64,000 nt of DNA from Adineta vaga (lineage: Eukaryota > Rotifera). Positions within the stretch are counted from its first letter, which is position 1; every line of letters begins with the position of its first letter. A model generated the notes under the pieces. The model worked only from the letters and a program-made list of their open reading frames with translations, had not been told where the DNA came from and searched no databases. The DNA is taken from positions 16,740,001 through 16,804,000 of the forward strand of contig CP075492.1 of the NCBI GenBank assembly GCA_021613535.1, read 5' to 3'. The position numbers and the translations under genes are program-made. Shown one piece after another: positions 54,653 through 64,000 of the stretch.

Positions 54653-57600
54653 ATGGATAAACTGATCGCACATGCAACAGATTTAATTAATAAACTTCTG
54701 GATTCGATATCATGGGACTTTACAGGTCAAATGAAATCTCAATTAATCGATACACAAAATCTTCTTCAACAATTACACTACTCGACTTCAACTAACAATG
54801 ACTGGATTCGTTTATTTTGTCGACAACTAGAGCGAATCCTAAATCATTATGATTCCTTACCACCTGACTTTTGGTTCGAATTACATGATGATCTTCATTA
54901 TGTACTCGAGAAATTTGATAATGAACAGATTGAAACTACGAAATACATACGTTTTCTTGAGAGAATGAAGTTTGAAGCTGAATTAGAACATCGTGAATTA
55001 AAGTTCAATCAAATATTTGGCGAACGAAAGTTCTTACAACAGTTATTAGACGAAAAGCAAGAAGTTATCAAAGAATATCTTCGAAAGTGTATTTTCTTTC
55101 ATTCAAAAATACCAGTACGAACTATAGTTCAGAATTTGGACAATCTTCTTTGTAGTGATTATGGAATAGAGAAAGAATTAATCAGTTCGAAATCTCAACA
55201 AAAACTCGAAGAACAATTCAAGCTTATTGAAATACCTTTCGACTGTTTAAATCGTTCATTGAATAACGTTTCTCTTCCCTCTATCGAAGAAACACACATG
55301 TCCTCAACAAGCAATCATGATAATCTAAATAACTTTTTACCTTCACTTGAATCTATACGAGTCGACAGAGAAACGCCAGGTATCAACGTCACTGTGGCAT
55401 TAGAACATTGCCGATGGCTTGTAATATTAGGTGATCCAGGAAGTGCTAAAACAACTCTTCTTCGTTGGATCACACGTCGTTTTGCGGAAGCTGCCTACAA
55501 TAATGCTGAAGAAGTCGCTTTAAAAGAAACGGATAAACTTATCGATAGGTAACACTCCTACGTATATTCATCCTTGAAATATTACGTGATCAAATTTTGA
55601 TCATAGGTAATTTCTAAATCGTTTTAGAATATTTCTGTAACACATTCTTTCGAATGATAAATTCAAAATGAAAATTTCTATTCATTATATTTCAAATAAT
55701 ATCCTTGTAAGAAATATTTTGTATATGTTTTAGTCGGTTAGATCCTGTTCATTTACCAGTTCGTATTCCTATTTTGATTCGAATCGGTGAATTTATAGAA
55801 TGGATTGGTCAAGATCAAACAAGAACATTAATAGATTATATTGGCGAACATACATGGTTCTCACAACGTTATTGTTCTAGCGAAATTGGCTCTGTTTTGA
55901 GAGATTTTGTTTATCATGGCCATGCTTTAATTCTTCTCGACGGTTTAGATGAAATTCCTGAAATGAAACAAAGAAGCGAAGTTATTAATCATGTTCAAAA
56001 ATTTATTAATGAATACATTCAGGCACCTAATTTTATCTCTGCATTCGATGATGCTATTTTTACTGTGCAGTGGCCATATAGTTCTACTCGCATAAAAATA
56101 CTTGGCAGTCCATTACCATCAAAATCTGGTGGTAATCAAATTGTTCTTACTAGTCGGCTAATAGGTTATCAATTATATCCACTATTAGGCTTATCGATTG
56201 TACATTCAGCTCTTTCATTAATAAATCATATGGAAACAAAAGAATTTATTCGTACCTGGATATATCGAGTTGAAAGTGTTCTACAAGACATTTTGCGAAA
56301 CGAAGGTTTAGAAGTTGATAAGGAAAAACTTCAAATTTCATCAAGAAAAAGATATGATAATATAGAAACAATATTAAATAATTGTTCAGATTTATTTATG
56401 TCGAATCCTATATTATTATCTTTGATTTGTACAACTTTTTTTCAATCATCTAATGAATTTCTTCCGAAAACTCGAGTAGAAATCTACAATCGTGCTATTC
56501 AATCAACAATATCTTGTTGGACAAATGAACAATCTAATATTTCACAAGATATTTTATTTTATTTTTTCATTGATCTTGCTTGTTACCTTCATTTACAATC
56601 ACCATCTGGTCTTATTGATGCATTTGATATCAAACATTTATGTTATTTAAGTTTACAAAAACAAGGTTTATCTAATAATCATCGAGTTCTAAATAATTAT
56701 GTCGATAAACTCCTATTACTATTAAATTCAAATATTGGTATTGTTGTTGAACGAAGTTTACTCGTCTATAGTTTTTTACATTTATCTTTTCAAGAATATT
56801 TTGTAGCACAAAGTCTTCTTCGAAAATCTTCAATTCATGAAATCGTACAATGTATTTTTATAATTATTTTTAATTCTCGTTTTCGTGAATCCATTCATCT
56901 TGCTCTTAATTGGATTAATGAGAAATGGTCAAATGATGATTATGATCAATTCTATTTTCTTCTTATTTCTTCACAAACAGATTATGCTATTCCATATGGT
57001 ACTCTTCTCTTTTTTGATGCTTGTAAAATGATACAACGATTACCTTCTGATACAATTATTATTTTAGCATTAAATAATCTTTTAGATCATCCATCTCATA
57101 TCATTCCTTGTGCATATTTATCATCAAATTTATTCAAATTAAATGAACTTCTTATAGTTAAATGGATGAATTTATGTTTTCAAGATGATAAACGTTTTTT
57201 TAAATATTGTAAATGTTTATTAACAACATTTGGTGATAAATCTGATGTATTCAATTTTATTCCCTTACCATCTATAGTTTGTCAACAATTGAATCTGTTT
57301 CACAATATGAATACATCAACACAATTTATTATAGATCAAACTTTACGAAAACGTGGACGAACTAAACTAGATCAGATTTCTCATATTCTTCTCAAACAAA
57401 CAACTATTCATCCATTAATTATTTCTGTTCTTATTTGTCTTTGCAATGGAATTTGCTTTGAAGAATACGATAACGAATTAAAAATAAACTTTTCAAAAAA
57501 TGAATTCTATCGGCAGTCAAGAATTTTACCAATAATTCTCACATATTTACAGAATGATGAAGAATCATCGATAAGTAAAATTGAAAAACTTATTAAAGAT

Positions 57601-60600
57601 TTTGAAAATATTCTTGAAAAATCTTCTCCAAAAGATACTTCACTCGATGTTGTCGACACTTTCATTGCATTAATATGTTTAAAAAATTTATCAAATTTAT
57701 CAATTTATCAAAAGTATCATCATTATTTAGCACTTCCGATAGCATTAGAAAGATTTAAATGGTCATGGTTTTATTTAAGAAAATCATATAATAATTTATC
57801 GTATAATACAAAAGCGTTTGAATCGTATTTTACAAGAGAAATCAATGCTTTCTTAGATCAGTTTGTTAATGAACCAGATAATCAACGTTCTGCATTTTTA
57901 TTTCTATGTACAATGACATGGAATAAACTAAGTATCAATTCACTATCATATGAATCGAATATCAATGATCATTCTGTTAAATGGATTGATTTAAACAATA
58001 TGTCAGAAAATAGTTATTCATCAGATGAAATAGAAGAGAATATTTGTTTTTTATTCACATTTATTCCCGAATTTTTACAAGAATTATATTATAGAATATT
58101 TATTTTGTCAACGAAAAAAAGTAAATCATTCCCATTAATTATTTTACTGTCGGAATGTTTGATTTATTTCGAAAACAATCAACAAGATAAATGGAATTTT
58201 TATCTTGGTTTATCAACAATTGAATTATTATTTAAAAAGAATTTTTTAGACAATTATATTTCAGTTTTATTCTTAGAAAAACGAACTATTAATTATTCGA
58301 ATAATTATTATCAAAAAGAATTCAATAAAACAAGAAATAATCATTTATCAAATGATTGGCAAATACTTGTTGATATAGAACGTCAACGCATTCTTCAAGC
58401 AAATAATTTTCGTAATTCTGATGAACAAGATCAACGATTTTTTGCTGCATCAATTTCTCTCGCTCGACTTCTTCAAGTTAAATATCGTTCTCAGAACAAA
58501 TATTCAACAGAAGATTTCATTATTACAACATCAGAATGTAACGAAATCAATATAATTTTAATGCAAATATCCAATCTATTTTTACGAATTCTTGCACAAA
58601 TTATGATTATACATATGAATAAACCTTCGATTTATAATGATATTCAAAAACATCATATTCAATTGGAGATTATTAATCAAATTATATTTCTCTCGCCAAA
58701 TCTCTCGTTGTTAGAATTAACACTTATATATGTTCGATGTTATGAAATTGAACAAATTTTACCGATACCTTTTCAACAATTAACGATGATAATTGGTGAA
58801 AAACTTACAAAAAATATACAACATGATGAACATATTATTGTTTTTAATGTCTTACGATACTTATTGTACAATAATGATCTTTCATATTATCTTTCTAAAT
58901 TTGTTCAACAAAATGTAAATCTTTTGAACAATCTTCATTTTAACTCAACAAGATTTTATCATTATTTAAGTAATATAAAATCGTATACTTCTATTCTTTT
59001 TCCCATTATGTATTTGACTGAATTAAGTTTCGATGTACAAATTCTTCAAATATATACAAATAATCGAATTGAAAATAAACTAGAAAATTTACGATCATGG
59101 AAAGATTTTCAAGTTAAACAAATAATGACTGTAGAAATGGCATTATGGATTACAAACTATTTAAAAATATCCGATAGAAAAGATTTGGATGAAATACTTC
59201 GTAATATATCTCATTGTTTAATTATTGAAAAATATGCTTTATCAATTATTGAAAATTGGTTTGAATATGTTTCAAATAAAGAACTTGAATTTTTTGCACA
59301 ATATGCTGCTTTACAATTATTTATTCAAGGATCAAATAATCAACGTATATCAGATATTATTAAAACGATATTTATTACTGATTATGAATATCGTTTTAAA
59401 TATCTTCTAGAATATGTATTTGTTGTATCATCGGTTAATTTAATAAATCTTCATGAAATTATTATTTTAATAAATCAACATATTCATTATGCTTCACAAA
59501 TCTCTATTAAAATTATTCGAAACGATATATTAGAAATGTTTCTTAACTTAGAACTTGAACGTATTCAATCCAATAAATATCATATGAAAAAATCTTTTTT
59601 ATCATTCATAAAAATGAATTCAAATGATTTATATCTTTATTTTGAAAATTATCTTCATGAATTCATTGATAAATATGATAAAATAGAATATCTTTCTCTT
59701 ATTATCAAATGGATTATTAAATCAATTAATGAACATAATTATCAAGAAAATATTTATCAATATATTCTAACTAAAGAAAATTCTTACTTATCAAAATCAA
59801 TTTGTTATGCTTTCAATTCTGTATTAATTAAATCAAAAATATGTGAAGAAAATACATACATTTATAATGATCTTAGAAATTATTTAGAAACAATTATTTG
59901 TAGAAATAATCAATATGAAGATGATCTTTTAAATATATGTTTATTAACTTATGGTAATCTTTTAATTCAATTTAATATCAATCAAATAGAAAAGAATATT
60001 TCCGATGAAATACAAAATTCACTTCGTCAATTGATGAAGAATTCGTCTTTTAAATTGATTTCAATTCGATCTGCTTTTTGTTTAATATTTATTGAACAAT
60101 CAGATCTAACAGCAATAAGAATTTTACGTTGGTTTGAAAACAATTCGAATGTTAATTATGAAATGAAATATGATATATTATTACAACAAACATTATATAA
60201 ACAAATCATGTCTGTCTATTTTCAATCTAAAGATGATGTTGCTAAACATCTTGAAATACATTCTGAAAAGTTAATTGAAAAATTTATTTATGATCTTTAT
60301 AATGATTTATGTTATAAACAACATATTAATTATAATTTCTTTGATTATACACCAGATTATATTTCTATAGCATTAGAATTGCTTAAAAGAAATTGTAATC
60401 TATTCTTTCATATTTTAAACAACATTTCCTTTGAAAAAGAAAATTTATTAAATAAATTATATAATCAGTTTTATTGCGTAAGAAACTTTGTAGAAAATAA
60501 TAAGTTGATTAAATTCTATACTTATTTTGGTACTTTAACTGTCGAATTAGTACATATGTTAACATGGGTTACATATTTGCCAGATGATAATATATCCTCA

Positions 60601-61032
60601 TATTTTCGTTATATCAATGAAATTTCAGATCAAAATATTACTAATGAATTATTTCATGTTTTAAATCTTCTTTCTTATCATATGATTTCACAACGATTTA
60701 TAGATTTATTGAAATTAATTATTCATCTGGTAAAAAATAATCTTATGTCTATGGTTGAAGTTCAACAACGAATTGGATTATTTGTAAAAAGAATTTCTGA
60801 TGGAAATAATTCAACTAGATGGGAAAATGAGAAATATATCTATGATACTTTAATGAATTTAACTTCTTTAGAAAACAAAATTGTATTAAAATCAAATATT
60901 GATTTGATTACAGAAAATGAAATTCATCAACAATATGAAGGCATTTATCAAAAAATCACAAAAGAATCAAACTTATTTGTTAAAAGCAATTATTTCGTAA
61001 ATAACTTTCAAAAGAAGATGAAAGATTTTTGA
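54653..61032 (+). CDS. Giant NACHT-domain NTPase (NLR-like), about 2064 residues
   Basis: Exons 54653..55548 and 55734..61032, phase-2 intron of 185 nt. Residues 1-250 are helical and charged with no recognised signalling domain. NACHT: Walker A GDPGSAKTT at 260-268 (WLVILGDPGSAKTTLLRW), Walker B with extra acidic residues HALILLDGLDEIP at about 362-374, a sensor-like VLTSRLIGYQL near residue 430, and the NLR-typical LVYSFLHLSFQEYFVAQSLL block near residue 645. The remaining 1400 residues are AT-rich in codons, rich in Ile, Asn and Leu, and look like an all-helical solenoid; no LRR is visible. NACHT proteins of this plan act as ATP-switched assembly platforms in innate immunity and telomerase-related complexes. 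Its neighbour is an LRR gene. The splice joint lies 31 residues after Walker A. Start ATG at 54653. Confidence 0.88.
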
Positions 61033-62384
61033 GACAGTTTTTTTTTCTTTTATATACTTCATTTTTCTATGTAACAATCATCAAAAGCATAAAGTCAGCA
61101 GAATATTTTTTGACAAAATCAGAAAGGACAGTTTTCAAAAACAATAACTGATGGTTACTATACTATCTTGAGGGTGGGTGTGGGTATTACATTTATCTAA
61201 CACCCACATCCTTTCTATTATTCTATTCAATGCCATATAGAATGAAATAATTAAATAAAAATTCTTTTGTTTTGATAAATCATCAGTTATAAAGAAATTT
61301 CTATTATTCGAATTATTAAGTTTTCCATGAAAAGAATCATTTTGATTCGTTATTCAGTTTGTCTAATGATTATAAAATGAATCACATGTTGAAAGAATTT
61401 CAAGTATCAATGATTCATTGACACGATTCCATATGTTAAATTTTTTGATCTCTGCTGATTAAATCCCTAAGTTTAAACCCCCGAATGTGTACAATTATCA
61501 CTATAAGCCGAAGTCTGTACCTCTATACTTATAACCATATCACCCATAAAAACAGTTCCCCGTAGCATTTCTGATTTGAGTAGAGTGAATCGAGCGATAT
61601 CAATAGACTTACTTTCGTATTTGATTTTGTATGACCCTGTAACATTCTCATTATCAGACGTTATAATATTTGCTTTATTATTGTGCGAATCATATTATTC
61701 GTTGGATTGTATGAACTTCGTTGTGAACACTTGCTTCTCGAAATATAAATGGATTCAATAGAAATACTTTTACAAATTTAAATCGTTCATCGCATGTCAC
61801 ATTAGACTTAATAGGAAAGAATAATCGTATTTAATTCTCTTTAACAAGACGAAGTAATGCAGCTTTATTCTCTGATCCTGCTTAGGTGTTACTTAATATT
61901 CAACTTAATCTGTATGTTATACAGATCCATTTATTTTTAATAAATAATAACTTTTCTCGTTAAACCTATAATAAGATTGATTTGTTTTGTCTTTGTTATA
62001 AATTTAACAAATAAACAGTATGACTATTTTCATGAAAAATATCTTCAAAGGACACTCGATTAACAGCTTCTTAAATATGTAGTTATTCATATGTAATCAT
62101 ACAGAGAAGAGTACACGACTCTTACGGACAAAATTGACTTATATCTATAACTTAGTATTTATTTTATAGAAATTACACACACACACAACAATTAGAATGG
62201 ATTACCATCAAATACACAAGAGACAATACAACATCCAGAACATAACAAAATACACCAAACAGATTCAAAAAATGAGAAGATAGTATGTGCAGAAAAATAA
62301 AGAATTGTACAACAAACAAACAAACTTTGTTCATAAACTCTCAGTTCGCATTTTATTTGTTTCCGATGAACACGAATGTTGTCA
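61033..62384. other. Convergent intergenic gap, one hairpin
   Basis: AT-rich, no gene. The hairpin at 61167-61211 lies 135 bp past the NACHT stop. Confidence 0.5.
61167..61211. repeat. Telomere-like hairpin 22
   Basis: CTTGAGGGTGGGTGTGGGT, loop ATTACATTTATCTA, ACACCCACATCCTTT. The loop resembles that of hairpin 15 (CTACATCTATCTA). Confidence 0.82.
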
Positions 62385-63389
62385 TCAATGTCGACATAGA
62401 ATTGATCTAAATGCACCTTTAATTAAATCGTACAATGCTTTTCGAAATAAAGATCCACCAGCTAATGTATAAATATAAAATGGCATTGCACTACCTAAAT
62501 AAGTTAATAAAAGAACAATATTATAAACAAACATATCAATTGTAGCTTCCAATTGAGAATTGAATGTTGCTACAAATACTGAATATAATCGTTGAACTGC
62601 TTGAGGAACTGTTAATACAGCAAGAACAATCACTTGAACAAAAACCATACGAAGAAGATGACGTTCAACCTTTTTAGATCGATTTTGGGTTTCATTGCTA
62701 GCTGTTACCATTGGATTTGTCGTAGTTGTAGCCATATTTAATATACGACGTTGACTTTGACGTATATTGACGATTGTCATTAAACCAAATATAAGCATGA
62801 CCACGATTGGAACTATTGTTGTAAAACATGCAAATGTCATATCAGCTACAAGTTGACATGCGTGTGTTTTAGCATAACATTTAAATGGAGCATTTACTAA
62901 ATTAGCATCATAACAATAAAATAATTGACTGTAAATAATCATTGATACGATGATAACAAACAATGTTTCTCGTCGAGCATTTCTTATTGTACTTAATTGT
63001 CGACGATGAATTTGTACAGATGATGTTAACCATCGATCTATTGTAGCTAAAACAATTAACCAAAATACCATTGCTCGTGATGAAAATACAATGAATGTAC
63101 GAAGTTTACAAAACCATCCAATTGTATATGTTGGATCGACAGTCCAACCTGAAAGAACACGAGTTATAAGACCGAAATCAATTGATATAAGACTACAGAT
63201 TGATGAGATCAAAAAAAAGAAAATACATGGCATTTGACCAAGTGTTCGTTGAGAAAGGGTCAAAATATTGAGAATATTTCCAATTGTACCAACAAAAAAA
63301 ATAATGACTGGAAAATAACGACTCACTTGAGCTGATGCATTGACTAACAACTCGATCATTTGTGCATCTTGCGATGAGTTCGAGGACAT
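62385..63389 (-). CDS. Rhodopsin-class GPCR (FMRFamide-receptor-like)
   Basis: Uninterrupted 334-residue frame with seven hydrophobic segments. TM1 VIIFFVGTIGNILNILTL carries the conserved Gly-Asn. TM3 ends VLATIDRWLTSS (DRY position DRW). Loop 3 is long and basic (NRSKKVERHLLRMVF). TM6 is VIVLAVLTVPQAVQRLYSVF, and TM7 ends PFYIYTLAGGSLFRKALYDL. Cys in the TM3 start (GWFCKLRTF) and extracellular loop 2 are present for the usual disulfide. N-terminal Asn-x-Ser sites fit glycosylation. It appears functional, located at the plasma membrane; the ligand is presumably a peptide but unproven. It is the best preserved of the four receptor loci here. Confidence 0.9.
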   Translation of the reverse strand: MSSNSSQDAQMIELLVNASAQVSRYFPVIIFFVGTIGNILNILTLSQRTLGQMPCIFFFLISSICSLISIDFGLITRVLSGWTVDPTYTIGWFCKLRTFIVFSSRAMVFWLIVLATIDRWLTSSVQIHRRQLSTIRNARRETLFVIIVSMIIYSQLFYCYDANLVNAPFKCYAKTHACQLVADMTFACFTTIVPIVVMLIFGLMTIVNIRQSQRRILNMATTTTNPMVTASNETQNRSKKVERHLLRMVFVQVIVLAVLTVPQAVQRLYSVFVATFNSQLEATIDMFVYNIVLLLTYLGSAMPFYIYTLAGGSLFRKALYDLIKGAFRSILCRH

Positions 63390-64000
63390 TTTTGATTCGT
63401 GAAAAATATTGAAAAGTTGTTAACAAGTGAAGTAAGTAGATGTCTAATTCAAGTTCGAATATAAATGAAATTTTCGAAAGTTCATAGGCAACGATATAAT
63501 TTAAGTAAAAGAAAACGTTTTTCTTAGATACAATTTGTTGTTAAAATTATAAAAACATTTATCTATTATACGTGGTCGGAAAATGATAGAGCATCCAGCA
63601 GATATTATTTATGGGTGAACCTATATATACACAAAAAAAGATACTTTCCGTTAGATCAGTTTTTTAATTCAAATTATATAGACACGAATATATAATTGTA
63701 TAGGAAAAAAAAGAAAGAGTTTCCATTAGATCAACTTCATAATTTTAATTATATAGACATTGATAATAGATAATGACAGCTTTCATATTTTTGCGATACT
63801 TCTGTCGTTTTCCACTATTGAGTTATAATCTTTCTTTCAAAAGAATCATCGTTCAATCCTCTATTAACAATTTTAAAACGCTATTCTATAAAGTGTCATA
63901 CTGAAAAAATCCCGATGGATATAATGTGATACACAAATGAAATGCATTTTCTAACAGATTTTATTCGCTTTTCCCTTTCTTAAGATCCAAACATATCAGC
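63390..64000. other. Right-edge intergenic sequence
   Basis: AT-rich, no gene or hairpin recognised. It should include the promoter of the minus-strand receptor. Confidence 0.4.

Noticed and set aside
1-64000. tRNA, rRNA and spliced-leader RNA genes
   Set aside because: Looked for conserved tRNA boxes and a spliced-leader-like sequence by eye and recognised none; a covariance search would be needed to exclude them.

Overview
The window reads as nuclear DNA of a bdelloid rotifer (Adineta/Rotaria-like). The inference rests on AT-rich sequence (around 30% G+C by eye), GT-AG introns mostly 50-65 nt long, large lineage-typical families (FMRFamide-like rhodopsin-class receptors, F-box proteins, Kelch and NHL proteins with Thr-rich linkers, NACHT NTPases), several genes of fungal or bacterial character, a decayed Penelope-like reverse transcriptase, and many copies of GGGTGT/ACACCC, the hexamer I recall as telomeric in Adineta. 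No database search was possible; family names come from motifs seen in translations.

Layout. 0-6 kb: an NHL-propeller protein with Thr-rich stretches (enters from the left edge) and a secreted PAN/apple-like, Thr-rich, Kelch protein. 6-9.3 kb: a four-helix membrane protein and a receptor gene with one frameshift, both on the minus strand. 10-12.3 kb: mobile-element graveyard (reverse transcriptase remnant, then a foldback pair). 12.3-14.3 kb: a G+C-rich intronless gene of the fungal saponin-hydrolase type. 16.5-17.1 kb: beta-tubulin pseudogene. 17.2-18.1 kb: intact receptor. 19.0-20.8 kb: GNAT acetyltransferase fused to leucine-rich repeats. 21.7-22.0 kb: TFIIA gamma. 24.2-24.9 kb: small secreted Cys-rich protein resembling a bacterial polymorphic-toxin domain. 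25.7-27.3 kb: membrane-anchored spermidine-synthase-like protein. 28-29.3 kb: broken F-box gene. 30.4-30.9 kb: DCC thiol oxidoreductase. 33.4-34.5 kb: fucosyltransferase-like gene with one in-frame TGA. 35.9-37.1 kb: cathepsin L. 37.8-38.5 kb: F-box relic. 38.8-40.5 kb: GH5 endoglycoceramidase-like gene with one frameshift. 41.3-42.2 kb: EEP-fold nuclease/phosphatase. 42.6-44.2 kb: second Kelch protein. 44.4-45.6 kb: PHB-depolymerase/feruloyl-esterase-like enzyme. 47.4-48.2 kb: decayed receptor. 50.1-53.9 kb: F-box protein with 18 leucine-rich repeats, one repeat per exon. 54.7-61.0 kb: giant NACHT protein. 62.4-63.4 kb: intact receptor.

The most unusual element is a family of about 20 short hairpins with telomere-like arms, (GA)GGGTGTGGG ... 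CCCACACCC(TC), in nearly every intergenic gap and in one intron, often 30-500 bp beyond a gene's 3' end. Arms are conserved while loops vary. They could be a MITE-like family, 3'-end or boundary elements, or scars shaped like head-to-head telomere fusions.

Functionally the window mixes surface sensing (four receptors, three secreted or surface propeller proteins), immunity-like NTPase and LRR genes next to each other, and digestive or defensive enzymes probably acquired from microbes. Four genes carry a single lesion in otherwise good coding sequence, so either very young pseudogenes or consensus errors must be considered.
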